Below are positions 1 through 7,626 of a DNA stretch of 19,529 bases, piece after piece; within the stretch, counting starts at the first letter, position 1, and each line of letters starts with the position of its first letter. Origin of the DNA: Burkholderiales bacterium (GTDB taxonomy: Bacteria > Pseudomonadota > Gammaproteobacteria > Burkholderiales > Burkholderiaceae_F); contig JAJTHJ010000095.1 in NCBI GenBank assembly GCA_021298875.1, forward strand, positions 1-19,529. Reading direction: 5' to 3'. The translations under genes were made by a program, and so were the position numbers. The notes under the pieces are model-generated. The model was not told the origin of the DNA and did no database searches. It worked only from the letters and a program-made list of their open reading frames with translations.

Positions 1-2
1 CG

Positions 3-726
3 GGGTCGAACCTTGTCGGCATCGCCGGCTTCGCGCTGCTTGCCTCCGCCGTCACCGGGCTCGTGCTCGCCTGGCCGCGCCGCCGCGCCGACTGGGCGCG
101 GCTGCTGCGCATCAACCTGCGCGCCCATGCGACGCGCATCGCCTTCGACGCGCATCGCGCCGGCGGTGCGCTGGCCGCGCTGCTGCTGGTGCTCGCCACC
201 GTCACCGGCAGCACGCTGGTCTACACCAACTACGCCAACTACGCGCGCGATCTGGTCGGCCTGTTCTCGCGCGTGGAGTCTTTTCCGACCGTGCCGTGGC
301 GCGGCGCGCCGCCGGACGGGCCGGCACCGCTCGGCGTGCTGATCGAGCGCGCGCAGCGCGCGTACCCGCAGCACGCGCTGGTCGAGATACGCATGCCCAC
401 CGGCCAGTGGACCGGCTACGAGTTCCCGCTGCGCGCCGCCAGCGACATCCACCGCCAGGGCGACACGATCCTGCACGTGCACCCGGCCAGCGGCGAAGTG
501 CTGGTCGAGCGCAGCGACGCCACGCGCAGCGCCGGCGAGGCGTTCATGCATTGGCTGCACTCGTTGCACACCGGCAGCGCGTTCGGCCGCGGCGGCCTGC
601 TGGCGATGGCCGCGGCGGGCGCGGCGCCGCTCGCTGCTGCTGGTGGGCACCGGCCTGTGGGTGTGGCTGCGCAAGAAGCGCGGCGAGCGCATCGCCGCCG
701 CCAAGCGGACCGCGCGCGCCGGGTGA
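3..726 (+). pseudogene. PepSY-associated transmembrane protein, 3' part, with apparent frameshift
   Basis: The gene enters from before the window and is read from base 3. The visible protein starts inside a membrane segment (GFALLASAVTGLVLAW), followed by a second one (about bases 165-225, ALAALLLVLATVTGSTLVY), a non-membrane domain, and the motif HWLHSLHTG near base 550. That motif is typical of PepSY-TM proteins, inner-membrane proteins often found beside TonB-dependent iron or siderophore receptors. At about bases 621-634 the frame breaks: the original frame gives an Arg/Ala-rich tail with no membrane segment, while the +1 frame continues as LLLVGTGLWVWLRKKRGER and stops at TGA 724-726. 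That is exactly the expected last membrane helix plus basic tail. One extra base in the GC-rich run would explain it. I cannot tell a real mutation from a sequencing error. The family call is good; the substrate is unknown. Confidence 0.7.
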
Positions 727-774
727 GGGTCGCACGCGCGGTCCGGGCCGTGGCGGACGTGCCACCGATGGCGA

Positions 775-1056
775 TTACGCGCCGCGATAGACGTTGGCGA
801 TGGCCGGCATGGTTGCCGTCTTGGCGCGCGGCGCCGCGCCCTGCGTCGGGACCGTCGCGCCCGCCAGGCCGGGGTAGCTCTCGCGCGCCAGCTTGACATC
901 GGCCGCGCTGTGCTTGACGGCAGCGCGGGCGTCGATCGCGTCGGTAGGGACGAAGCTCGCGGCCAGCGCGCGGTCGGCATCGTCGGCGCGGGCGGCCAGC
1001 GGCGCGGCGGCAGTCAGGGCGGAAACGAGGGCAAGAATCGAAGTACGGTTCGTCAT
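775..1056 (-). CDS. Small exported protein of unknown function
   Basis: A 93-residue protein with a clear signal peptide: basic MTNRTS, a hydrophobic stretch, then an AARA-DD cleavage region near residue 23. The mature part is short, Ala-rich and has no cysteine, so it is probably a soluble periplasmic or secreted protein. The ATG at 1056 is chosen because AAGGAG sits 7 bases upstream and the signal peptide begins there; an upstream in-frame start would add residues without a ribosome site. The length and layout resemble the small DUF4148-type exported proteins common in Burkholderiales, but the diagnostic residues are not clear enough to assign that family. It is convergent with the PepSY gene (48 bases apart) and lies downstream of the patatin gene on the same strand. 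Confidence 0.6.
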   Translation of the reverse strand: MTNRTSILALVSALTAAAPLAARADDADRALAASFVPTDAIDARAAVKHSAADVKLARESYPGLAGATVPTQGAAPRAKTATMPAIANVYRGA

Positions 1057-1212
1057 GACTATCTCCTTCGCGAAGTTTGGCTTCCGGTGTCCCGCGCCAA
1101 TCGCGAGCACGTAGCAATCAGTCGCCGCGCCTGCCCAGCGATTACGGGTCGATCACCGAAAAAAAGGTGACGCGGATCGCGTAAGAAAACGCCGTACCGC
1201 GCGAGCGCTGCG

Positions 1213-2262
1213 CTACCTTCGGCGCACGCGCGCGCCGCCGCGGCGCGCGGGCGCGGCCAGCGCGAGCGCGGCGTCGGCTTGCCCCATCGCGATCCGCGCC
1301 GCAATCGTCTGCGGCGAAAAGTCGGCGGGCCCGCCGAGGTCTTCGGGCCGCTGCGGACGGATCAAGGTGAGCTTGTCCACGCGACGGTGCTGCTTGAGCT
1401 TGATGTAGGCGGGGTGCTTGCGCACGGGACTCGTGGCCGGCAGCGCACGATCGACCTCCAGCATCAGGTCGAGCTGCGCGTTCATCCACTGGTATAGCTT
1501 CATGTCGCTCTGAAACTTGCCGAAGAACACCAGCTCGAAGGCGCGCTGGATCGTTTCGGTCATATCGCGCGGCGCGCCGGGCGCACGAGCGAACAAGTCG
1601 ACGACGATCAGCTCCCACTGCGCAGCGCGACGCTGCTGGTTGTGCGCCTCGATCGCGTTGATCGCCGGCCGCAACGGGGCGTTGCTGATCAACCCGCCGT
1701 CCCAATACTCGCCGCCGTCCACCGCCAGCGCGGGAAAAATCGGCGGCAAGCTGGCGCTGGCCGCGATGTGCCGCGCGGTCAACCCCTGCCGGTTGGAAAA
1801 CTCCACCAGCTTGCCGGTCTTGACCTCGACCGCGGTGGCGATCACCTCCGTATTCGACGCATTGAGCCGCTCGAAGTCCACCCACTCTTCGAGCGCCGCG
1901 AGCAGCGGCGCGTTGTCGTACATCGAGGTCGCCAGCATCGGCATGGCGAAGTACGCCGGGTTGGGCCGGTACAGCCCGGCGGGCAGCGGCAGCGTGTGCG
2001 CGAAGAGGCTGGGCACGAAGGGGTTGATCGGCATGGCAAAGCGCTGCCACAGGTCGTCCAGCGTGGCGGCGGCGTCGCCGCGGCTGGCGACGAAGACCGC
2101 CGCCATCAGCGCGCCGATCGAGCAGCCGGTGACGATCTCGCAGCGCCGCCCTGCCGCCAGCAGCGCCCTGAGCACACCCGCCTCATAGGCGCCGAGCGCC
2201 GCCCCGCCCTGCAACACCAGCGCGGTGCGCGTCTCGACGGCCGGCGCCTTGCTGCGTGCCAT
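1213..2262 (-). CDS. Patatin-like phospholipase family protein with DUF3734-type C-terminus
   Basis: A 349-residue patatin-fold acyl hydrolase, expected to hydrolyse phospholipids or other acyl lipids with a Ser-Asp dyad. Visible motifs are the glycine-rich oxyanion loop QGGAALGAYEAG (residues 18-29), the nucleophile elbow GCSIG with Ser48, and YWDGG with Asp188. The C-terminal third (KLKQHRRVDKLTLI, then PEDLGGPADFS) matches the DUF3734 region attached to this patatin subgroup. There is no signal peptide, so it is probably cytoplasmic or membrane-peripheral. The start is the ATG at 2262, preceded by AAGGAAGG; the frame is open further upstream but without a ribosome site. It follows the RarD-like gene on the same strand after 78 bases and may be co-transcribed. 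The true substrate cannot be read from sequence. Confidence 0.88.
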   Translation of the reverse strand: MARSKAPAVETRTALVLQGGAALGAYEAGVLRALLAAGRRCEIVTGCSIGALMAAVFVASRGDAAATLDDLWQRFAMPINPFVPSLFAHTLPLPAGLYRPNPAYFAMPMLATSMYDNAPLLAALEEWVDFERLNASNTEVIATAVEVKTGKLVEFSNRQGLTARHIAASASLPPIFPALAVDGGEYWDGGLISNAPLRPAINAIEAHNQQRRAAQWELIVVDLFARAPGAPRDMTETIQRAFELVFFGKFQSDMKLYQWMNAQLDLMLEVDRALPATSPVRKHPAYIKLKQHRRVDKLTLIRPQRPEDLGGPADFSPQTIAARIAMGQADAALALAAPARRGGARVRRR

Positions 2263-2340
2263 GTCGCCTTCCTTGGGTCGCCCGGATGCAACGAAGCGTA
2301 GCCTGCGTCGGCCCGCCGTTTCCGTTTCGCGTTTCACTTT

Positions 2341-3222
2341 TCACGTCGCACGCCGCCCCCGCCACGCGCTCCACAGGCTGTCGGCGGTGAACAGCGCAAG
2401 CGCCACCCACACCATCCCGTAGCCGACGAGTTTGGTTCCGCCGAAAGGTTCGTGGTACAGCCACACGCCGAGCATCAGTTGCAAGGTCGGCGCGACGTAC
2501 TGCAACAGGCCGAGGGTCGAAAACGGAATCCGCCGCGCGCCGGCGGCAAACAGCAGCAGCGGCACCGCGGTGATCGGCCCGGACAACGCGAGCAAGGCTT
2601 GCAGCGACAGCGGCCCCTGCACGAAGTGATTCGCGCCCTGCGCGGCCAGCCACAGCAGATAGGCGCCGGCGAGCGGGACGAGCAGCATCACCTCGACCGA
2701 AAAGCCTTCGATCGCGCCCAGCGGCGCTTTCTTGCGCAGCAGCCCGTAGCCGGCAAACGAGAACGCCAGTACCAGCCCGATCCACGGCAACTGCCCGGCC
2801 TGCGCGGTGAGCCAGGCCACCCCGCCCGCCGCCAGCGACGCGGCCGCCCACTGGGCGTTGCGCAGCCGCTCGCGCAGCAGCAGCGCACCGATCGTCACGT
2901 TGACCAGCGGGTTGATGAAGTAGCCCAGGCTCGCGTCGACCACCTGCCCGGCGTTGACCGCCCAGATGTAAAGACCCCAGTTGACCGACACCAGCGTGGC
3001 GCTGGCGACGAACCAGCGCGACGCGCGCGGCGTGCGCGCCACCGCCGGCAGCCAGCGCCACTGGCGCAACGCGGTCAGCAACACCGCCACCAGCACCAGC
3101 GACCAGACGATCCGGTTGGCCAGGATCTCCAGCGCCGGCACCGCCGCCACCGCCTTGAAGTAGACGGGGAACACGCCCCACAGCACGTAGGCGGCGAGCG
3201 CGTAGAGCATGCCGCGGTTCAT
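2341..3222 (-). CDS. rarD: EamA/DMT-superfamily transporter, RarD type
   Basis: A 293-residue inner-membrane protein with about ten hydrophobic segments arranged as two EamA repeats, the normal size for this family. The N-terminus (MNRGMLYALAAYVLWGVFPVYFK), the ILANRIVWSL segment, NWGLYIWAVN, SLGYFINPL and QYVAPTLQLMLGVW are characteristic of the RarD subgroup of drug/metabolite transporters. The protein was named from chloramphenicol sensitivity, but its physiological substrate is not established. The ATG at 3222 is chosen because family members start with MNRG or MKKG at this point; the ribosome site is weak. The gene is divergent from glnS across 332 bases and is followed by the patatin gene. 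Confidence 0.85.
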   Translation of the reverse strand: MNRGMLYALAAYVLWGVFPVYFKAVAAVPALEILANRIVWSLVLVAVLLTALRQWRWLPAVARTPRASRWFVASATLVSVNWGLYIWAVNAGQVVDASLGYFINPLVNVTIGALLLRERLRNAQWAAASLAAGGVAWLTAQAGQLPWIGLVLAFSFAGYGLLRKKAPLGAIEGFSVEVMLLVPLAGAYLLWLAAQGANHFVQGPLSLQALLALSGPITAVPLLLFAAGARRIPFSTLGLLQYVAPTLQLMLGVWLYHEPFGGTKLVGYGMVWVALALFTADSLWSAWRGRRAT

Positions 3223-3494
3223 TGACAGGCGATGGACAGGCGCATTGGACGCATCCGTCGCAACGATCGACCCCGGACAATCAATCGGCCCCCATGGCGC
3301 CATTTGTCTGGACAACGTCGTTCTGCCGCGACACGTTCGAGCGTAGCGCGAAGGCCATGCTCGTCCCGCGCGCCAAGCGAGCGGCCGCGCCATGCCCAGC
3401 CGCAACATCGGCGTCTTGCGGTTACGGCCACCACGCCGCTCGTCGCATACAGCGTGAACGTCTGACCCGCCCCACACTCGGTGCCACAGCGGCC
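3223..3494. other. Intergenic region between divergent rarD-like and glnS genes
   Basis: No convincing gene is seen. Frames are open in several directions only because of high GC, and their translations are Arg/Cys-rich with no recognisable domain. One perfect short palindrome, TTGTCTGGACAA, lies at 3304-3315 and could be a regulator site. The glnS promoter lies at the right edge. Confidence 0.5.
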
Positions 3495-3521
3495 TTGCAG
3501 CGCAGCATCGCTGGCTACAAT
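3495..3521 (+). promoter_or_regulatory. Candidate glnS promoter (-35/-10)
   Basis: TTGCAG (3495-3500) and TACAAT (3516-3521) are separated by 15 bases, slightly short of the usual spacing. Transcription would start near 3528, leaving a leader of about 27 bases before ATG 3555. This supports 3555 as the real start and argues against the long upstream open frame. Confidence 0.5.
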
Positions 3522-3554
3522 GGCCGACACTCGATTTCCCCAGCTTCACGCTCG

Positions 3555-5612
3555 ATGAGCACCCGCGGCAAGACCGGCAAGCCCGCGCCCGACAAGGCGA
3601 CGAGCCACGTCACGAACTTCATCCGCAACATCATTGCCGACGATCTGGCGCGCGGCACCTACGTGCCACGCAGCTGGGCCGGCCGCCCCGGCGTGTACGA
3701 CATCCACGAGCAGGCGCCGCCCGACCCGGCCAAGATCCGCACGCGCTTTCCGCCTGAGCCGAACGGCTATCTGCACATCGGCCACGCCAAGAGCATTTGC
3801 CTCAATTTCGGCCTGGCGCGCGACTACGGCGGGCGCTGCCATATGCGCTTCGACGACACCAACCCGGTCAAGGAAGACCAGGAGTACGTCGATTCGATTC
3901 TGGAGTCCGTGCGCTGGCTGGGCTTCGACTGGGTGCACGGGGCGGAGAGCAACCTGTATCACGCCAGCGACTACTTCGAAGAGATGTACCGCTGCGCCGA
4001 GCATCTGATTGCCACCGGCTATGCCTACGTGGACGAGCAGACCGCCGAAGAAATGCGCGCCACCCGCGGCACGCTGACCGAACCGGGCCGCGACTCGCCG
4101 TACCGCGACCGGCCGGCTGAAGACAGCCTGCGCCTGTTCCGCGAGATGCGGGCGGGCCAGCACGCGGAAGGCAGCATGGTGCTGCGCGCGCGGATCGACA
4201 TGGCCTCGCCCAACATCAATCTGCGCGACCCGACCATTTACCGCATCCGCTTTGCCGAACACCACATGACCGGCAACGCGTGGTGCATCTACCCGATGTA
4301 CTCCTACGCGCACCCGCTGGAAGACGCGCTGGAGAACATCACGCATTCGATTTGCACGCTGGAGTTCGAGGCGCAGCGACCGTTTTACGACTGGACGCTG
4401 GAGCGCTGCGTGCCGGCGCTGCGCGCGCCGCAACTGGCGCAGGTGCGCGCGCTGCTCGACACCATTTACGACGCAGGGCTGGAGTCGCGCCGCGAGTTCG
4501 CGCTCGTCTGCCGCAACCGCGCCGACAAGCTCGGCCAGACGCGCTGGGAGCGGCGGGTGGAAGCGATGTTCGCCTCCTGGAGCCACAACCCCGACCTGGC
4601 GGCCAGCGACGCCGACGAGTTCTTCAAGCTGCTGCGCCACCACACCGAGCAGTTCACGCCGCTGTTGCAGCACGCACTCGACGCGCGCCGACCGAACCCG
4701 TTCATGTTGCCGCATCAGCATGAGTTCTCGCGCCTGAACCTGACCTACGTGGTAATGAGCAAGCGCAAGCTGATCCAGTTGGTCGAAGAGCAGCGCGTCG
4801 GCGGCTGGGACGACCCGCGCATGCCGACGATCTACGGTCTGCGCCGGCGCGGGTACACGCCGAGCGCGCTGCAGCTCTTTGCCGAGCGGATCGGTGTGTC
4901 CAAGAGCGACGCGTGGATCGACTACGCGATGCTCGAGCAGGCGCTGCGCGACGATCTGGACCCGCGCGCGCCGCGCGCCGCCGCGGTACTGCGGCCGCTC
5001 AAGCTCATTCTCGACAACGTGCCCACCGGCCACGTCGAGGACTGCCATGCCCCGGTGCACCCGAACCGGCCGGAACTCGGCCAGCGCACGATTCCGTTTG
5101 CGCGCGAGTTGTGGATCGAGGCCGACGACTTCATGGAGCAGCCCGCGCCCGACTTCTACCGGCTGGCGCCAGGGCAGTTGGTGCGGCTGCGCTACGCCTA
5201 CGTGATCCGCTGCACCGGCGTGGAGAAAGACGCCGCCGGCAATGTGCTGACCGTACATGCCGACATCCTGCCCGACACCCGCAGCGGCACGCCAGGGGCC
5301 GCGAGCGTCAAGACCAAGGCCGCGATCCACTGGCTGCCGGTGCTTGCCAGCGTGCCGGCCGAGGTGCGGCTGTACGACCGGCTCTTTACCGTGCCGCACC
5401 CCGATGCCGGCGATGGCGACTTCCGCGACCTGATCAACGCCGACAGCCTGCATGTGCTGCAAGCGAGAGTGGAGCCGGCTCTGGCGCAGGCCGCGCCCGA
5501 CGACAAGTTCCAGTTCGAGCGGCTGGGCTACTTTGTCGCCGACCGGGTCGATCACACCGCGGTAAAGCCGGTGTTCAATCTGGCGGTGACGCTGCGCGGG
5601 GCGGGCGGCTGA
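3555..5612 (+). CDS. glnS: Glutamine--tRNA ligase (GlnRS) with a large internal insertion
   Basis: Cytoplasmic class I aminoacyl-tRNA synthetase that charges tRNA-Gln with glutamine using ATP. The catalytic domain shows PPEPNGYLHIGHAK (HIGH box, residues 74-77), MRFDDTNP, YPMYSYAHPLEDALENITHS and the second ATP motif VMSKRKL (MSK at 401-403), followed by GWDDPRMPT, LRRRGYT and a normal beta-barrel anticodon-binding half ending at VKPVFNLAVTLR. At 685 residues it is much longer than the roughly 550-590 usual in bacteria. Most of the excess lies in one place: YDW (278-280) and EFSRLNL (from 390) are 109 residues apart, where family members have roughly 14-20. The insert is in frame, has host-like codon use and is largely helical by composition. 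Start at 3555 fits the promoter and family N-terminus; the ribosome site is weak. Identity is certain; the role of the insert is unknown. Confidence 0.96.
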   Translation: MSTRGKTGKPAPDKATSHVTNFIRNIIADDLARGTYVPRSWAGRPGVYDIHEQAPPDPAKIRTRFPPEPNGYLHIGHAKSICLNFGLARDYGGRCHMRFDDTNPVKEDQEYVDSILESVRWLGFDWVHGAESNLYHASDYFEEMYRCAEHLIATGYAYVDEQTAEEMRATRGTLTEPGRDSPYRDRPAEDSLRLFREMRAGQHAEGSMVLRARIDMASPNINLRDPTIYRIRFAEHHMTGNAWCIYPMYSYAHPLEDALENITHSICTLEFEAQRPFYDWTLERCVPALRAPQLAQVRALLDTIYDAGLESRREFALVCRNRADKLGQTRWERRVEAMFASWSHNPDLAASDADEFFKLLRHHTEQFTPLLQHALDARRPNPFMLPHQHEFSRLNLTYVVMSKRKLIQLVEEQRVGGWDDPRMPTIYGLRRRGYTPSALQLFAERIGVSKSDAWIDYAMLEQALRDDLDPRAPRAAAVLRPLKLILDNVPTGHVEDCHAPVHPNRPELGQRTIPFARELWIEADDFMEQPAPDFYRLAPGQLVRLRYAYVIRCTGVEKDAAGNVLTVHADILPDTRSGTPGAASVKTKAAIHWLPVLASVPAEVRLYDRLFTVPHPDAGDGDFRDLINADSLHVLQARVEPALAQAAPDDKFQFERLGYFVADRVDHTAVKPVFNLAVTLRGAGG

Positions 5613-5647
5613 TACCGGCCACAGTACCCGGGACTTAGCTTTCGTTC

Positions 5648-5848
5648 ATGAGAGATGCACTCAAGCCTCGGATAGAGCTCGCCATGTGGCGCGAGGCGTT
5701 CGTAGCGGCGGCGCTCGCCGCCGACCAGGAAGTCGCCCGACATGGCCTCGTCTACGACGGCGACGAAGTGCTCGCCTATCTGCGCGACAAACTCGCGCGC
5801 CGCCCCGCGCGATACCCACGCGAGCGTCGCCTCGACGCGCGGCGGTGA
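5648..5848 (+). CDS. Antitoxin-like small protein (possible orphan)
   Basis: A 66-residue open frame just after glnS. The segment AADQEVARHGLVYDGDEVLAYLRDKLA resembles the C-terminal half of small antitoxins that precede ParE/RelE-type toxins, which carry a similar G-x-V-Y-x-x-x-E-V-x-x-Y/W-L pattern. The start could be ATG 5648 or the internal ATG at 5684 (MWREAF); neither has a good ribosome site. No toxin frame follows; a palindromic repeat begins 27 bases after the stop. It may be a remnant of a toxin-antitoxin pair, or not a gene at all. Confidence 0.38.
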   Translation: MRDALKPRIELAMWREAFVAAALAADQEVARHGLVYDGDEVLAYLRDKLARRPARYPRERRLDARR

Positions 5849-5875
5849 ATCGGCCTCGCTCGGAAGCGCAGGTCT

Positions 5876-5903
5876 GTCGTTCCCGCGCAGGCGGGAATCC
5901 AGA
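5876..5903 (+). repeat. Dispersed palindromic repeat (REP-like), single copy
   Basis: TTCCCGC (5880-5886) and GCGGGAA (5891-5897) form a 7-bp stem around GCAG, followed by TCCAG. This is one copy of the family repeated at 8524, 10170, 10208, 11181, 11530, 11576 and 13545. Confidence 0.75.
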
Positions 5904-6122
5904 CTTATCCATGAGCCTCACCATGTTGGAGCATCCACGCTCCCACCCCAACCCTCCCCCGCAGGCGGGGGAGGGAGTAAACCCGCTCCCCTGCGAAGCG
6001 GGGGTGTGGCTGGGGCGGGGGCCCGGTTCATGAGCCGAAGTTGGGATGCAAGAGCGTCCAGCGGTCTCCCCAGACACGCCGGTCTCGTCGTACCTGAGGT
6101 CCGCCGTCAAGGCACAGCCGCC
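5904..6122. other. GC-rich palindromic intergenic tract
   Basis: No gene is supported. A perfect 11-bp inverted repeat (CCCTCCCCCGC at 5952-5962 and its complement at 5965-5975, loop AG) is followed directly by a second imperfect hairpin (CCCGCT 5982-5987 with AGCGGG 5997-6002). This is a second repeat type, distinct from the CCCGC-N4-GCGGG family. Neither hairpin is followed by a T run on the + strand, so they are not obvious terminators for glnS. Confidence 0.55.
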
Positions 6123-6128
6123 TATACT
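6123..6128 (+). promoter_or_regulatory. Candidate -10 box for the Uma2 gene
   Basis: TATACT lies 28 bases upstream of the start codon. No good -35 element is seen at the right distance, so this is weak. Confidence 0.3.
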
Positions 6129-6155
6129 GACTTCGCCGTCCGCGGGAGCAAAGCC

Positions 6156-6665
6156 ATGACCACCGGAATCGCTTACGAAGTTCTGTTGCCCGAGCAACTG
6201 GCGGCGCGCTGGCGCCAGTTGCAGCGCGAGTCGGGCGGACCGGATTTTTGCGAGATCGACGCCTACGGAGACGTGATAGAGATGAACCCTCCCGCGAAAC
6301 CGCATCAACGGATCGTGCGATCGCTGATGGCCCAGATTGAGGAACAACTCGGCGGCGAAGCGCTGCCCGGTATTGGAGTGGTCACAAGCATCGGCGTGCG
6401 CGTACCCGACGTGTGCTGGCAGCCGCGCCCCACCGACGACGACCCCGCGCAACCCGCGCCGGACATCTGCGTCGAAGTGCGCTCACCCGACAACACCCGC
6501 GCCGAGCTCGACGCCAAGATCGCCGCCTATCTGCAGGCCGGCTGCCGCGAGGCGATTCTGGTGGAACTCACCGGGCGCGTCCGTTTCTTCGGTGCGGAAG
6601 GCGAGCGCGCGGCGAGTGCGTTTGGATTGCGGCTGCAAGTGCCAGCGGGGACTTATCCTCGGTAG
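6156..6665 (+). CDS. Uma2 family (DUF820) restriction-endonuclease-fold protein
   Basis: A 169-residue protein of the Uma2/DUF820 family, which has a PD-(D/E)XK nuclease fold. Its biological role is not settled. The fold core is visible: VRVPDVCW, then PDICVEVRSPDNTRAELDAKIAAYLQAGCREAILVE, giving the expected Asp (VPD), Glu (VEV) and Lys (AKIAAY) of the active site, so it looks intact. It is slightly shorter than the usual 180-200 residues. The start ATG 6156 has GGGAG 8 bases upstream and a possible -10 box at 6123. It is a lone gene, convergent with the transposase after 63 bases, in an accessory segment rich in repeats. This fits the patchy, mobile distribution of the family. Confidence 0.8.
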   Translation: MTTGIAYEVLLPEQLAARWRQLQRESGGPDFCEIDAYGDVIEMNPPAKPHQRIVRSLMAQIEEQLGGEALPGIGVVTSIGVRVPDVCWQPRPTDDDPAQPAPDICVEVRSPDNTRAELDAKIAAYLQAGCREAILVELTGRVRFFGAEGERAASAFGLRLQVPAGTYPR

Positions 6666-6728
6666 CGCTGCCGCACGCCTCGCTCGAGCCGACGCGTATT
6701 CAGGAGAAGCGGACGCACTCCGCCCCGT

Positions 6729-7463
6729 TCACAAGCCGAGTTCTGTCTGCGTGGCCGCGCCGGTAGCGTCGGCTTGACGTAGCGCCCGCGGTCGGCCTCT
6801 TGGACGCGCCTCGCGGCGCGCGCCAAGCGCCCGCGCCACCTTGGCCAGAAAGCGGCTATCCCCGATGGGCGGGTTCTGGTTGAGCGCCAGCCGCAGATCG
6901 GCCGCCGCCTCGGCATCCAGTTGCGCGCCCGACAGCGCGCGGTACGCCGCCTGCCGGCGCGCCGCATCGGCGCCGAGCGCAAGATACAGCGGGTGCGGCG
7001 TCAACAGCGCATCCTCGCGCCCGAGCGCGTTGGCGCGGTAACTCGTCCAGCGGTAGTGCGCCGGATAGTCCACCATCGCCGCTCGCACCGGGTTGAGCTC
7101 GATATAGCGCTGGCAGGCGAGCAGGTAAGTCTCGGCCTGCACCAGCGAAGATTTGTACCGACTGTCCCACAGTGTGCCGGTGCGGCGGTAGGTCTTGTTC
7201 ACGTACTGCACGTAACGGCGGCCCAGCACGATGATGAGCCCCGAGACCGCCGTCGCACGCGCGGGCGTCAGCAACAGATGGACGTGGTTGGTCATCAGCG
7301 CGTAGGCGTGCAGCGCGCAGTAGGCGTCGGCCAGCGCGCGGCCGAGCCAGTGCAGGTAGCAGTGGTAGTCCTCTTCGGCGAAGAAGCAAGGCTCGCGGTT
7401 ATGGCCGCGCTGCACGATGTGGAGCGGGACACCGTCGAGATGGGCGCGCGGGCGGCGGGGCAT
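6729..7463 (-). CDS. REP-associated tyrosine transposase-like protein (RAYT / IS200-Y1 family)
   Basis: A 244-residue Y1 HUH transposase. Visible are the N-terminal PRRPRAHLDGVPLHIVQRGHNRE, the metal-binding HUH motif in MTNHVHLLLTP (His60 and His62), TGTLWDSRYKSS, and the catalytic tyrosine in QRYIELNPVRA (Tyr120). This architecture is that of RAYT proteins, single-copy IS200 relatives thought to mobilise or maintain short palindromic repeats by single-strand cleavage. The key residues are present, so it may be active. The C-terminus is an Arg/Ala-rich tail typical of the group. No strong ribosome site precedes ATG 7463. A hairpin at 7566-7600 lies upstream and is probably part of the element. 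It sits between the pilin gene and the Uma2 gene. Confidence 0.88.
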   Translation of the reverse strand: MPRRPRAHLDGVPLHIVQRGHNREPCFFAEEDYHCYLHWLGRALADAYCALHAYALMTNHVHLLLTPARATAVSGLIIVLGRRYVQYVNKTYRRTGTLWDSRYKSSLVQAETYLLACQRYIELNPVRAAMVDYPAHYRWTSYRANALGREDALLTPHPLYLALGADAARRQAAYRALSGAQLDAEAAADLRLALNQNPPIGDSRFLAKVARALGARREARPRGRPRALRQADATGAATQTELGL

Positions 7464-7528
7464 CGCGGCAGGTTAACACGCAAGGCAACCCAAGTTGAAG
7501 TTGGCCCCTTTTTCAATGTCCAAACAAA

Positions 7529-7553
7529 ACGGCCTCGGGATCACCGAGGCCGT
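7529..7553 (-). terminator. Rho-independent terminator of the pilin gene
   Basis: A perfect 10-bp inverted repeat, ACGGCCTCGG / CCGAGGCCGT, with a 5-base loop. Read on the minus strand it is followed at once by TTTTGTTTG (7521-7529). It lies about 75 bases after the pilin stop codon. Confidence 0.85.
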
Positions 7554-7565
7554 CGAGGAAAGGTG

Positions 7566-7600
7566 AAGGGGTCGGGAAAATAAATCGAGCCTGACCCCTT
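7566..7600. repeat. RAYT-associated hairpin
   Basis: AAGGGGTCGGG (7566-7576) and CCTGACCCCTT (7590-7600) form an 11-bp stem with one mismatch around an AT-rich 13-base loop. Similar AAGGGGTC hairpins are familiar beside this type of betaproteobacterial transposase; I infer it is an end or substrate of the element. It lies between the pilin stop and the pilin terminator. Confidence 0.6.
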
Positions 7601-7626
7601 TAATTATTTAATTCTTTAATTATTTA
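7598..7626. repeat. 13-bp direct repeat next to the pilin stop codon
   Basis: CTTTAATTATTTA occurs at 7598-7610 and again at 7614-7626, separated by ATT. The tract is AT-rich in an otherwise GC-rich window and abuts the pilin stop codon at 7627-7629. It overlaps the end of the neighbouring hairpin. Confidence 0.7.

Noticed and set aside
727..896. Continuation of the PepSY frame to base 896
   Set aside because: After about base 633 this frame gives only Arg/Ala-rich sequence and overlaps the exported-protein gene; the +1 frame gives the expected helix and stop.
1153..1170. TCACC-GAAAAAAA-GGTGA hairpin as a terminator
   Set aside because: The A/T run is in the loop rather than after a stem, and the stem has only 5 bp.
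3222..3554. Upstream in-frame extension of glnS
   Set aside because: The frame is open, but the likely promoter lies inside it and the added residues do not resemble any GlnRS.
3546..5555. Open frame of 669 codons on the minus strand antisense to glnS
   Set aside because: It is a composition shadow: the translation is Val/Gly/His/Arg-rich with no domain, and glnS on the other strand is certain.
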